Shown here: piece after piece, positions 42,938 to 53,349 of the stretch | Layout of the letters: every line of letters starts with the position of its first letter | Position numbering within the stretch: the stretch's first letter is position 1 | Assembly: GCA_934045905.1 (NCBI GenBank) | Contig: OW203765.1 | Location: 17,423,409 to 17,487,408, forward strand | Reading direction: 5' to 3' | From: Leuctra nigra | Lineage: Eukaryota > Arthropoda > Insecta > Plecoptera > Leuctridae | Length of the DNA stretch: 64,000 bases | Made by a program: the position numbers and the translations under genes | Notes under the pieces: model-generated | Database searches by the model: none | What the model saw: only the letters and a program-made list of their open reading frames with translations | What the model was told of the DNA's origin: nothing

Positions 42938-43148
42938 ATTAGAGGTAGAAGGGCGGAAGTCCATTTGCTAGACTTTTGAGTTGCACACTTTTGGAATGAG
43001 TAATCAAGTTATTGCAATTTGACTGATGTCAACAATACAGTTATATTGAAGTATTCTCTTACACAATGACTCATGTCACCATTACATATACGATTTGATG
43101 AATCCAGAAACACCTATTGAGATGGACTTCCGACCTTCTACCTCTCAG
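42938..43148 (+). mobile_element. MITE with CTCAGAGGTAGAAGG-type ends, copy 2
   Basis: AGAGGTAGAAGGGCGGAAGT at the left and ACTTCCGACCTTCTACCTCT at the right. The interior matches the 39025 copy (ACTGATGTCAACA, TTGAAGTATTCTCTTACACA). Confidence 0.6.
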
Positions 43149-43450
43149 CAAAGATAATTGTCTCCGAGATACAGAAATAAAAGTCAAATCAATTTCTTCA
43201 GTTGGGCATTTTACTGGGATATATAAATGGATCAATATTGAGGTGTGATCCCATTTTAATTTAAAAAATCTTTCTTGATCATGTAATTTCATCATCTAAC
43301 TGAAATTTGTTTGACCGTAAGTTCGTAGCACAAAGTAGAAGAAGAAGATTTTTGTTGTACCTATGTGTAGAATCCCAAAATTCAAGGGCAAAAAAAGTCA
43401 GCTTTTGAAGTTTTCCATGCTGCAGTATTAAAATTTGAACATATAAATGT

Positions 43451-43655
43451 ATGTACACCCAACAATCATACAACGGTATTTGATCGAAACGGATTGGCTG
43501 CTGGTCAGGTTAATTGACAATCAATCCTTGTTATTATCAATAACCTACAAGAGGTAGATGACGAGTAAGCATAGACTTCATCAGATGATGCCATCACATT
43601 TTTTTCAGACAATCCATTTCTTCCAAATACCGTTTTATCATTTGTTGAGTTTACC
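43451..43655. mobile_element. Covarying-end MITE, copy C
   Basis: Interior TTGACAATCAATCCTTGTTA and ACTTCATCAGATGATGCCAT as in copy B. The ends (ACACCCAACAATCATACAACGG and its partner, given here only in outline) are more decayed than in B or D. Confidence 0.55.
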
Positions 43656-45593
43656 AATGTTTGTATTTAAATATCACTATCTTTATAAAGAAAAACTACA
43701 TAATTACTGTTTCTAAAGAAACTTTAATGCTATTAGACATGTACTTAGATATAACATGGCTACATAAACTGACTGGAATTGATTCGTCCGCAACGTCTAG
43801 CAGTCTTAACAGCAGTTGTGGAGTTAATATAAATTATCCATGAATTTCACAGCACGGTATTCCGGGTATTCCCTGGACGCTCTTTTTGCCGCCATTACTT
43901 TCTCGTCCCTCCAGCACTCTCCAGAGCGCTGTTCCAGTGCGTTTAAAAATTCCACTCAGAATTAGCAGAGAAGATCATAAACGCCATATTGAATTGTTGA
44001 AAGTTGTGTGACTTGTACGAACATGTCTAGAATATTATTTCAACATGAGTCAAATGTGAGACTGAATGCAATGCTTTCAATCAAGATCAAGATTTAATTC
44101 ATCTAATTAAAACAAAGCAATGTATATTTTGTGAAACAATCATTGAACAACTAAAATTGAAGAGTAAAGGAGTGAAAACGTTGTTTTATTTAAAAAATTC
44201 TGTTGAAAATGTTCAGAATAAAATAAAAAAAATATCATAAAAATAAGAATATCGCAAAAAAGTGTATCTACTTTCTTGGCAGTTAAATAAATGCATGTTT
44301 TAAACTTCACTGTACATATCTAAATTTGTCTGATAAAGTCATTTTCACAAATTGAATCAGATATTTCTGTACTCGTTTGTTCCATGATAGTCGGAGAAAA
44401 CACACGCAAAAGGTTCATGCTAAATGATTTTTAACTTTCAGTTTGTCAAACATGATTATGTACCATTTTACTTTCAAGAGGACTTCTCAAAATAAAATAT
44501 CTTATAAATATAATAATATACTTAATATCACAAATAAATTAGTTTTTTTTGTGAGGATCGATTCCGTTCCCCTTCTCTCGTAGTAAAACTGTAGGTTCAT
44601 GTTTTTTTTTAACGAAGTGCCTCCTGATATTTTTCTATATCTTTAGCAAAAGACGCACAGAAAATAATTGAGGTCAAGTATAAGAAAGAACAGAGAATTT
44701 GCGAAGTGTGAAAAAAAAACTGTCTCCCTGCAATATGGTTGTGTTTGAAACATTAACGCGTAGTGCTGGGCAAGGCAGTTGTCATTTGTTTTTATCGGTC
44801 CCCATTGCATTATGCCTCCGCCCCCGCCCCCCGTCCCTGACCCAAGTTCTGCCCCCGAGCGGCGGCGGCGGAGGCAAGTGCGAAATTGTGCGCGAAACTT
44901 CGTTATACTTTTCGAGAGAAATTCGTTGCTCGCAAAAAGATAAGAGTTCTTTGTCATCGATAATAATTCAGGGAGCTCACTTCACATGATATTAAATGTA
45001 AATTAGTTACATAATACTTTTACTTAGCTTATTATAATGGAAGTATTATAATGACAATGGTGAAAATGGTAGAGAAAAAGGTGATAGGTTTAATTCTTAT
45101 GGCTCAAATATTTAAAAAGAAATTATATTTTCTGGCTCGGTGACGGACTTTTCCAGAGTGGTGTTAGGATAAGTAATTATCTGTACACTATAACGAACGG
45201 AATATAATCGACGTACATGTGCTCCTCTTATATCAAAACTCCTCAAAGAACCAAAATATAACCATTGAGGTAGGAATTTTAAAAGGAAATATCAAAATAA
45301 ACTATCCGTTTGTAGGTACAGTTGTATTCCCCTTCTCATGGAAAAAAGGTTTGGACTTGAAAACTTCAAGCGAAAGCTCAGGAATGCTGAGTAAGTACTC
45401 TAACTTTTGTCCGAAAGGCCAAAGCTCTGGGCAACTAAATATATATTTTTCCGTTCCTATATTTTCTTCGTGGCGATCAAGAGTCATAAATATACGTAAA
45501 TAGGTCCTTGTATGCCGTCAAACAAAGATTCTACCAATATACTCAGCCTCTATGATGTTTCGCTAGAAGATTTTCCTTATTATTTAAAGTGTA

Positions 45594-46222
45594 GCAATGT
45601 GTAGCAATGTGTAAAGTGTAGGTGTGTGAGCAATATAAGTACTTGGGAACTGTAATTGATAAAGAAGGAAACAGTAGGAGAGAGATATCCTGTCGTATTG
45701 GTCAGGCGAGACAGGCAATACAGAAGCTCAATTCGTTACTCTGGTCCGGGAGTGTAGGTAAAACCACAAAAAAAAGAATATACCAGACGATAGTTCAAAG
45801 CATACTTCTGTATGGTGCAGAAACGTGGGAGATGACGCAGAGGGATAGAGAAAGGCTGCTTGCAGTGGAAATGGATTTCTTAAGAAGGAGTTGTGGAGTC
45901 TCAAGATTAGAGCACGTGAGGAATGAGGAGATAAGAAGACGGATGGGAGTAGAAAAGACGGTGGTTAATTGTATAGAAACAAATAGACTTGTTTGGTATG
46001 GGCATGTTCAGCGCATGGAACCTCAGAGGTGGCCAAAAAGATTAGAGTCTTGGTTACCTCCTGGTAGAAGAAGACGAGGGCGACCAGAAGAGGATTGGAA
46101 GAAACAGGTGCTGCTGGACATGTCAAGAAGAGGAATTGGTGATGCTGACTGGACGGACAGAGAGAGGTGGCGTCTGGAGTGCGGGAAACGGCCAGTTTAT
46201 AGCTGTAGACAACCCGCTATTA
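45594..46222 (+). mobile_element. 5'-truncated LINE insertion with 17-bp target duplication
   Basis: TTATTATTTAAAGTGTA occurs at 45577-45593 and 46223-46239. The insertion holds the C-terminal end of a reverse transcriptase and ends in a short ATT microsatellite, typical of target-primed retroposition with 5' truncation. It inserted next to a foldback MITE (46249-46632). Confidence 0.8.
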
Positions 46223-46233
46223 TTATTATTTAA
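45622..46233 (+). pseudogene. LINE reverse transcriptase C-terminal fragment
   Basis: 203 residues, uninterrupted. It begins inside the thumb-like region (QYKYLGTVIDKEG) and carries LLYGAETWEMTQRDRERL, RLVWYGHVQRMEPQRWPK and GRRRRGRPEEDWKKQV, the usual C-terminal pattern of arthropod non-LTR endonuclease/reverse transcriptases. The catalytic YADD region and endonuclease are missing, so it is dead. The TAA stop is formed in the target duplication. Clade not determined. Confidence 0.8.
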
Positions 46234-46248
46234 AGTGTATTACGAATG

Positions 46249-46632
46249 TGAGTCCTCAACACCGAGTTGGACCTTGAAGAGGTTTTTAATCGATGTTACC
46301 AATATCTTTTACCAGTGTAAGTGTTAATAAAATGGCTTTGTACGAGCCTTCAGAACAGTAAAGAAAAATATTTTCATAGCTTGGAATGGTTTATTAGTTT
46401 TATTTTGTCCTACATACTTTTAGTGCCCGTAATTATCTAAAATATGGCACTAAACGTCTGTAGGACGAATTTAATCTAATAACCCATTCTAATCTATAAA
46501 ATTATTTTCATTGTTGAACTGTTCTGAAGACTCATACAAAGCCTTATTTTATTAACAATTACATTGGTAAAAGATATTGATACAAATCGATTAAAATACT
46601 GTTCAAGGCCACGCTGACTACTCAACCGTCTA
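46249..46632. mobile_element. Long-arm foldback MITE, family member 2
   Basis: Both ends match the arms of 3149-3526: AATATCTTTTACCAGTGTAA at the left and its inverse at the right, and TTCAAGGCCACGCTGAC at the right end. The centre differs from member 1. Confidence 0.55.
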
Positions 46633-46759
46633 ATTGTGTAAAAGTGTGTTAAAATTCTTTTGAGCTTGAAGCTGCTACGGCTATTTCTCCGCGTGTTTTT
46701 TTTTGTCTGTCTCTGTATTTGTCTGCAATTCCCAGGTACAACCATGGACGAATACACTT

Positions 46760-47075
46760 TTACAATTATTCACACACACTAATGTCATATGAGCCGTCAT
46801 GTGTATAAGATCCAGCGATTGGTTGGAAATTAGAAATGGAACCGTTTCTCGAACAACTTCAAATTTTGAATGGTCTATGGGACCAACATTTCAGGAGTCG
46901 TTGACAATCTCAGACCAATCTGTCATTCGACATTTTACTTAATTTTTTTTTTTTTTTTAGAAATATTTGTCAAATCTAACTATTTCCAAGGTCAGCAACT
47001 TTCACACGGTTATGAACTCGCTTTCAATACGAAGGCTCGCTCATCAACGCGTTACACGTAGCGTTTCACTAGGTC
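46760..47075 (+). mobile_element. Helitron/Helentron-like copy, 3' part
   Basis: Ends GCTCGCTCATCAACGCG, hairpin with GTAGCGTT, then TTTCACTAGGT. The interior has CAAATTTTGAATGGTC-like family sequence. The left boundary is unclear. Confidence 0.4.
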
Positions 47076-47550
47076 TATTCAATGCGAAATCATCTTGAAT
47101 ATCGTCTTCCTGCCCACGCCTCTTCTTCTCCATCGAAGTGTCATCAGTTCGATCTAATTCAGTTACTTGAGAGTTAAGAGCGTCCAATTAGTAGCTAATA
47201 ATTGCTCATTAGTCGTGTCTGAGAGATACTTACTGTGCGGCTGATGCGAAGAGATGTGAGTGCAACTATACGTATAACTTCGATGTTGCCGCCCCCGCAT
47301 TCGGCGGGGGGGGGGGGGGGGGGGAGGAGGGGTAAATGTCATAGGTCATAGAGCGGTCTCGTGTCTAGTTTATTTTGATCAGATCCAGTGATTTTTAAAA
47401 ATAAACTTAACCGTTTGCTAAACTTCAAATTTTGCATGGTCATCGGGACCAACATTTAAGATGTGTATGTCAATTTACAGTTTAATCTGTCGTTAACTTC
47501 AAAAGTTATTGACATTTTAAAGACATTTTATGCTTGTTTGGAATTTTTTT

Positions 47551-47827
47551 TCGGTTGGCTGAGTGGTATCGCTCTGAATTTGTATTCCGGAGGCCCGTGT
47601 TCGATTCCCGCGCCGTCCTTCCTGACTGTTTTTTTTCGTGGTATTCCCTCAGTCGACAGGCAAATGCTGGGAAGGTACCCTACTAATAGGCCACGACCGC
47701 CTCCTTCCCACCTTCCATCCTAACCTACTCTTCAGCATCATCTCCCAATCATCATCATAATCATTCATCCGTCGCCATAAGCCTCGCTGCAGAGCAGTGC
47801 GACGTTAAGCCCCAGACAAAAAAAAGT
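47551..47827 (+). mobile_element. tRNA-derived SINE, plus-strand copy
   Basis: A box in TTGGCTGAGTGGTATCGC and B box GTGTTCGATTCCC, then the same body (TCGACAGGCAAATGCTGGGA, CCACGACCGCCTCCTTCC) as at 39361-39643. Ends near GTTAAGCCCCAGAC and an A run. Confidence 0.75.
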
Positions 47828-48629
47828 TTCTTGATAGAAATTTCAGATATTATATCACTGCTGCTGTGACACTTATTTCGTTTCGGCTCTTTCCAAGGTA
47901 TATATAGCAGAAATTTGCAAAAGCATACAATACGAAGAGGCTCGTTTGCGTTTTCCTAGTATATAATCCACCGCTATTTTGGTGTAAAATCTGGTGTAAA
48001 TTTTTTCCTACTTAGCGATTAAGGCCCATTCTAGATAAGCGTCGCCGTTTTTCAAGATTTACTACTTACATAAACTTAATTCCGTATCTAGTCAGTGCCG
48101 TGTAAACTCTGTAATCATCAAACTTGTGCAGTGTAAACTCTGTACCTAATCATCAAACTTGTGCAGTGTCTACTCTGCAACGGTCAACTTGAGCATCGGT
48201 TCGCGTCGTCTACCATGATTCGAAACAAGTGCACATCTCTCCGTGCTGCAGACAAGATCCGAAGCCACGTCTCCAGCATCCGCTAATCTCCTTCATACGT
48301 CACTCGCCACGGTTGCCAAGTCGCAGCAAGAAACATGGCGATCTCACGACCGTCGTGTTTAACCTCAATTTCTAGCGTTAAAACTTCGGGAGCTCTTATC
48401 TTGGTGCAAAAGAAGAAGATAAAAACGTGACTGACACCTGAATAGATGAAATTTTGCTGGACAGAAAATTGTCGATTTGGATTTGGAGAAGTAGGTAATA
48501 GCGTCATTTTCTCTGTGTCATTACAGACAGCTCGGCGGTTGGCAGATATCTGCAACGTTGGCAGTTATGTTGTTGCTGCAAATATTACGCATTTATCAAT
48601 TTTAATATAAACAAAAGTGTTTAAAAAGT

Positions 48630-48914
48630 TGAAAATTGTAATGAAGTGTACTAAATCGCAATGATTCTGATCAAGTCTATCGATTGCTATTTCACTGATG
48701 TCAACAAATAGTTTTGAAGTATTCTCTTAAACCGGAATTACACGATTCAAGTTTCCTTGAATTCAACCCCTTCAAGGAAACTTAAACCGTGTAAATCCGG
48801 CTTTACACAATGACTTATGTCACCATTACAAATATGATTGGATGAGGACAGATTTACTGGTATATTAGCTCACCTCAATAATCATTGAAATGGACTTCCA
48901 CTCTTCTACCTCTG
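48630..48914 (+). mobile_element. MITE with CTCAGAGGTAGAAGG-type ends, copy 3, interrupted
   Basis: Shares ACTGATGTCAACA, TTGAAGTATTCTCTTA and the right end CTTCCACTCTTCTACCTCTG with copies 1 and 2. The left terminus is lost. A 73-bp hairpin element is inserted in it. Confidence 0.55.
48730..48802. mobile_element. 73-bp PIF/Harbinger-type hairpin nested in a MITE
   Basis: TTA on both sides (48727-48729 and 48803-48805), ends AACCGGAATTACACG and its inverse CGTGTAAATCCGGCT. The related copies at 39025 and 42938 read straight through TTCTCTTACACAATG and serve as the empty site. Confidence 0.7.
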
Positions 48915-49116
48915 AGCTAAAGATTGGAATCGACTGCGGATTGATGACATCAGGGCCCTATTCTATAACCTGAAAACTCCAGGTTCCGTTGGAATCCGAT
49001 TCCATGCAATGTTAATCCACCTCAAAAAGAACAGAATGTTTATTAAACCTTGATTTCATTGCAGTGACACAAATTCACCCTTCATTTGTTCACACACTCC
49101 AACTGTCAATGTAAAC

Positions 49117-50145
49117 ATGACATTCTACCCCAGTTGCCTTCTCATCCTTCTCCTCCTTTACATCTCCACTCCGTCCCTCGCACAATCCCGGATATCCCAC
49201 GGGAAGAAAGCCGACCCCGGGGACTTCAAATCAGTCACTGCACTCAAGATCAACCTCTCCAATGGGAACGTCCACTGCACTGGTACCATCTTAGCCAAGA
49301 ACTGGGTGATGACAGCAAGCCACTGTGTCGGACCGTATTACATAGCAGAAATCAGACACAACTACCCTGCCTATGTACAAGTCGAGATCCTCGCGGGGAC
49401 AATGGACACCAGTGGATCATTTACTACGAATAGCGAGTGGAGTCAGAAAAGGATTTCGAAGAAGTATTTTGTGTATCCTGATCAGGTTTCAAAAGATAGA
49501 ATACGAGACGCAGAAAGTGACAAACAAGCTATGGAATCTTTCGCAGGTACGATTGATATCGCATTGTTATATGTTGAAGAACCTTTTGAGTTGTCTGATT
49601 ACGTTGGTCCTGTTAAACTAGCAAGAGATTATCCATCCGGAGCAATATCTCCGAAATGTAAAGCTGTTGGATACGGAATCGACAAAGCGCCAAGCGATGG
49701 GCCACGTAACACACATCAAAACTATTTATCACTGACTATCGGCGGTTTCGACCACTGCATGAATCTGAAATCCTACTTCGCCGACGACGCGTCCGCTCAG
49801 GGTTTCCACCTCTGCATGAAGGCGGACGAGAGCTACGAGAATATCTGTCAAGGTGACTCGGGAGGTCCGGTGTTGTGCGGAGACGGCGACGATCAGATTC
49901 AGTTCGGCGTCGCCAGCTATGTGAAGACTACCAAGGGCAACTTCTGTGGCAGCAGGCCCAATAAGATGGCGGTGTACGTGTTTACGGGGATCGCTGAAGA
50001 ATGGATTGCGGAGACAATGGATGGGATTAGCGTGTTGTCGTTTGTTTTCAGGGGGGAGAGAGGTGGAGGGACAAGGACAGACGCAATGGCTTATATGCTT
50101 TTCATTGTGTTGTGTGTTAGTTTTATGGTTACATTACAAGATTAG
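49117..50145 (+). CDS. S1-family (chymotrypsin-fold) serine protease, intronless
   Basis: 342 residues. Signal peptide at 1-22 (LLILLLLYISTPSLA). A short propeptide ends at R25, and R/ISHG is the likely activation cleavage. The catalytic triad is visible: H69 in TASHC, D147 in IDIALL, S248 in GDSGGP. The position equivalent to trypsin Asp189 is Asn (ENICQGDSGG) and the 214-216 positions read SYV rather than SWG, so specificity is unlikely to be tryptic. The C-terminal 15-20 residues are hydrophobic (MLFIVLCVSFMV), suggesting a membrane or GPI-type anchor. The gene is a single exon, unlike most insect S1 proteases. AATAAA lies at 50148-50153. Substrate unknown. Confidence 0.9.
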   Translation: MTFYPSCLLILLLLYISTPSLAQSRISHGKKADPGDFKSVTALKINLSNGNVHCTGTILAKNWVMTASHCVGPYYIAEIRHNYPAYVQVEILAGTMDTSGSFTTNSEWSQKRISKKYFVYPDQVSKDRIRDAESDKQAMESFAGTIDIALLYVEEPFELSDYVGPVKLARDYPSGAISPKCKAVGYGIDKAPSDGPRNTHQNYLSLTIGGFDHCMNLKSYFADDASAQGFHLCMKADESYENICQGDSGGPVLCGDGDDQIQFGVASYVKTTKGNFCGSRPNKMAVYVFTGIAEEWIAETMDGISVLSFVFRGERGGGTRTDAMAYMLFIVLCVSFMVTLQD

Positions 50146-50147
50146 AA

Positions 50148-50153
50148 AATAAA
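50148..50153 (+). promoter_or_regulatory. Polyadenylation signal of the serine protease gene
   Basis: AATAAA starts two bases after the TAG stop. If used, the 3' UTR would be extremely short. Confidence 0.45.
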
Positions 50154-50202
50154 TGAGAACACTTATAACCTTGATACTATTTTGATTATTACCGCATTAT
50201 TA

Positions 50203-50422
50203 AGGTACACTCCCCCAAATAATAAACTGTACTTGGTACAAAAACTATTGGCTGCTGGGCCGGTTCCTTGACAATCAATCCTTGTTATTATCAATGAAAT
50301 CAGAGCTCACCTAAAAGAGTTAGATAATGCGTTAGCACTGACTTCATGAGATGATGCCATCAAACCTTAATCAGTCAATTCATTTTCTTTCGAGTACCGT
50401 TTATTATTTGGGGGAGTGTACA
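50203..50422. mobile_element. Covarying-end MITE, copy D
   Basis: Left end GGTACACTCCCCCAAATAAT, right end ATTATTTGGGGGAGTGTAC, an exact pair although the sequence differs from copies B and C. Interior TTGACAATCAATCCTTGTTA and GAAATCAGAGCTCACCT as in B. Just beyond the serine protease. Confidence 0.7.
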
Positions 50423-52710
50423 TTCTGGATTGGCTTGGGCGGACGACGCAAACGGAAAAAAATCATCAAAATTTAACAATTTGCGTCCGTGATAATCGTG
50501 CATGGGCATTTCGAATCGAATTTAGATTGTTTGTTTCTTAATTCTTACCGTCAATAGAAATTAATTCTTACATTCAGAAGTGTTATTATGTAACTGTTGT
50601 TATGACTAATTAGATTTTTATTGTCGTTGAGAGTAAACATTTTGAAATAATAAAATGTTTTAGATCTGGTTTTTGTCTCTCTTTAAATTAGAATCGACAA
50701 TTTTGGCTTTCACAAATGCCTTCATACTTAGGAAAATGTTTCCCATTACATCACTATCCGCACTAAAAATTGACAAAATGAATGAATGAATAATAACGTA
50801 ACCAGTGTACTGGTGTTTTGTGTGGTGTCCTACATTACACGAGATAAGAGCTGAAGAGCTGCATCACGTGCTTACAGCATCCATGATGCATACCAGATCG
50901 TGCAGACATCGAATCAATTCCACGACACGATGTAGTCAAATAAAGCGACACAATCGAGTGGGGTTCTCTCTCCGCTGTCGCCTCCATTAATAATTAGCAC
51001 CTCCCCTCCCCCGCCCTCCACGACGCCTGTGATGTGGTCGGCGTCGGCATGGACGTCGCGACGCCTGTCGATATGGAGGACAGCGTTTCCAGATAACTCA
51101 ATAGGAAGATTGAGAGCCATGCTGATGGAGACTTGAAAGTATTTTCGTTCTCTTTTGTTATTGCTTGATTTTCTATTTGAAGGGTACAGGGAAAGAACGA
51201 TATGAGTCCATTTTTAGAAAATATGAGTTTAAGGCGTAATTTTGCAGATTTCTTATGAGCTTTCAGAAGATACCCTCGGTTTCTAGAAAAAGTTACCACA
51301 AAGTCTTGAAAAACGCAATGAAATATCGATTTGTATGGAAGATAGATTAAGTTTCAACATAAAACTTCGTTTATCTCAGTTTCATCCGAATGTGACTTAT
51401 ATAGCGTTATTTCCCTGTACTCTTCATTTTGATTTTGATTTTAATTAATTGTATTTAACAAATATTTGATTTTCTAGTTTAAATTTGATTTTAATTGATT
51501 GTATTGTATACAAAATGATTAATAATAAATACAAAATAAAATAAAATACAACATAGTTGGCAATACATCGGTATGTATTAAAATTATAATTTCCAAACCT
51601 TTCATATGAAATATTTTTTTTATTTTTGAAGGCACTTCCACCAAAGAATGCAACAAAACAACAGTAAGAGAAATCCAACTGGATCGTTTTCTGCATGTTC
51701 AAACATCTTGAAAATGTTGAACTCACTTGGGAAAGCGAAACTTTCGCAAGTTGTACAAACGGGAAATACGAGAGAAGAAAAAAGCGCCGTAGTCGTGTTT
51801 TCTCCACTGAAGCTGGTGTAGCCACATGGGAGCATCGAGAACTTTCCGCGAGCATTTTCGCGAAAGAAAATGCCGTGGAGACTCGCCCCCGAGAAACTGA
51901 GCAAATCATCAATATGTGTAATCGCATTCCATTCTCTCGGCAGACCTCAACAAAGTATTCAAATTCAGACTATGCATCTTGCCGAGAGAAGATCAAATAC
52001 ACGACTATCTTTTCCGCATTTCCCAAAAGATGCTTTTCACAGTCATTTCCCTCGACAAAGTCACGAATAACTAGTTTTGGGAATATATATATAAATTCGA
52101 CTTTTTCGTTCTTGCCTTAAAAAAAGTATGGTAACGGCATGTATAAATTCTATGCATTGTGTAGTAAGACATCCATTAGTATTTAACGACTATTAAACTA
52201 GGTATAATACATTTAAAAATATGGTAGAGCTCTCAAAGATGGTATTAAATTAACATTATTTTCATTTAGAGCTCATATTAATAAAAAAAAATTAGATCAT
52301 TTAAAAGGACAACAAAACTTTGTAAAAGCTCTATAGAATGAGCTAGATTTTTGTGTTCAACTTTTTAGATGTTATGACTCAAGTTTTTATTTCAGATCTC
52401 CACAGCAAATGAGAAAAATATTTCAAATACAAATACTGTCTTTTTTTTCTGTACGATTAGAAAAACAGAATATAATGTAGAGTTAATCGTCTCAATGTAT
52501 TGGGGCATCAGCTTTTAATGATCCACATTATGTTTAACATTACTTCAAATTGGACTTTTAACTACAGAAAAGTATTTAAAAACTAAAAACTACACAAATA
52601 AATGGTCTGCATTACGTAGCTTCAATTCTTCTTCACTCGTGTCCTGACAGCATGAGTACGTACTTAGAGAAGTGTTTTAACCCAAGTATAAAACACACAC
52701 TTGGTATTCA

Positions 52711-53027
52711 CGAAATAAATTTAATGATTTAATTTATTTCCGATAAAATCCTACTTATGCCACCATTTGTAGATTTCTTTACCAAATCGGAATTACTGTT
52801 GTAGGAATTCCCTTATGTAAATATTCCACTTGTTTTTTTAAAATAATATATCGACCTATGCACCTCATAAGTGCCTTCACGAAATAAATTGAATGATTTA
52901 ATTTATTTCCGATAAAATCCTACTTATACCACCATTTGTAGATTTCTTTACTAAATCGGAATTACTGTTGTAGGAATTCCCTTATGTAAATATTCCACTT
53001 GTTTTTTTTATAATATTATATCGACTG
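52711..53027 (+). repeat. Direct duplication, about 150 bp, two copies
   Basis: 52711-52855 and 52876-53027 are close to identical (both have TTTAATTTATTTCCGATAAA and AATCGGAATTACTGTTGTAG), at an offset of 165 bases. A local tandem duplication with small indels. Confidence 0.85.
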
Positions 53028-53080
53028 CTTTGACAAGTAGAAATACTGACTTAAATAATCAACAGTATGTATATATGCAC

Positions 53081-53311
53081 CTCAGAAGTAGAAGGGCGGA
53101 AGTCAATTTTATTCTTCTTCTTTCAGTTCTGTCAATTTCTTAAATTTTTTATTCTTGACGTGTGTTTAAAAACAAGTAATTCTATCTTCATCTAATCATA
53201 TTAGTTATGGTAACATGAGTATTTGTGTAAGAGATACTTCAATACATCTGTATTTGTTGACATCAGTCAAATAGCTTGATACATTATTCCGAAAATAAGC
53301 AATAAAAAATC
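53081..53311 (-). mobile_element. MITE with CTCAGAGGTAGAAGG-type ends, copy 4, truncated
   Basis: Begins CTCAGAAGTAGAAGGGCGG and carries family sequence in reverse orientation (GTTGACATCAGT, AAGCTATTTGAC-like). The far end is lost just before the satellite begins at about 53350. Confidence 0.5.
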
Positions 53312-53349
53312 GAGTAAATTAACCTCTGATGTACTGATTTGATCCTAAA

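Larger units (their letters stand above)
30170..45570. other. Gene-poor, transposon-rich region
   Basis: I found no exon I can support in this 15-kb stretch. Listed separately are the inverted-repeat elements, SINEs and tandem repeats. Also present are low-complexity tracts: poly-C near 36907-36922, poly-G near 42549-42564, an A-rich tract at about 42060-42340 and a GGC-rich patch near 44815-44875. A degenerate Helitron-like end lies near 30820-30863. Confidence 0.55.
47830..49116. other. Spacer upstream of the serine protease
   Basis: No gene I can support. About 48160-48560 is GC-richer than its surroundings and includes a 23-codon ATG frame at 48213 (MIRNKCTSLRAADK and on), which could be an upstream or unrelated exon but has no recognisable motif. 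The poly-G run near 47306-47323 lies just before this stretch. A MITE copy with a nested hairpin occupies 48630-48914. Confidence 0.4.
50430..53349. other. Spacer between serine protease and satellite
   Basis: No gene I can support. 50800-51120 is a GC-richer patch with a possible exon on either strand (for example a plus-strand frame with GVGMDVATPVDMEDSVSR, or a minus-strand frame with HIDRRRDVHADADHITG), but neither is recognisable. 51620-52120 has open frames on both strands with no motif. The rest is AT-rich with duplications. Confidence 0.35.

Noticed and set aside
51445..52120. Protein genes in overlapping frames on both strands
   Set aside because: The frames overlap antiparallel in AT-rich DNA, have no recognisable motif and no supporting splice or start context.
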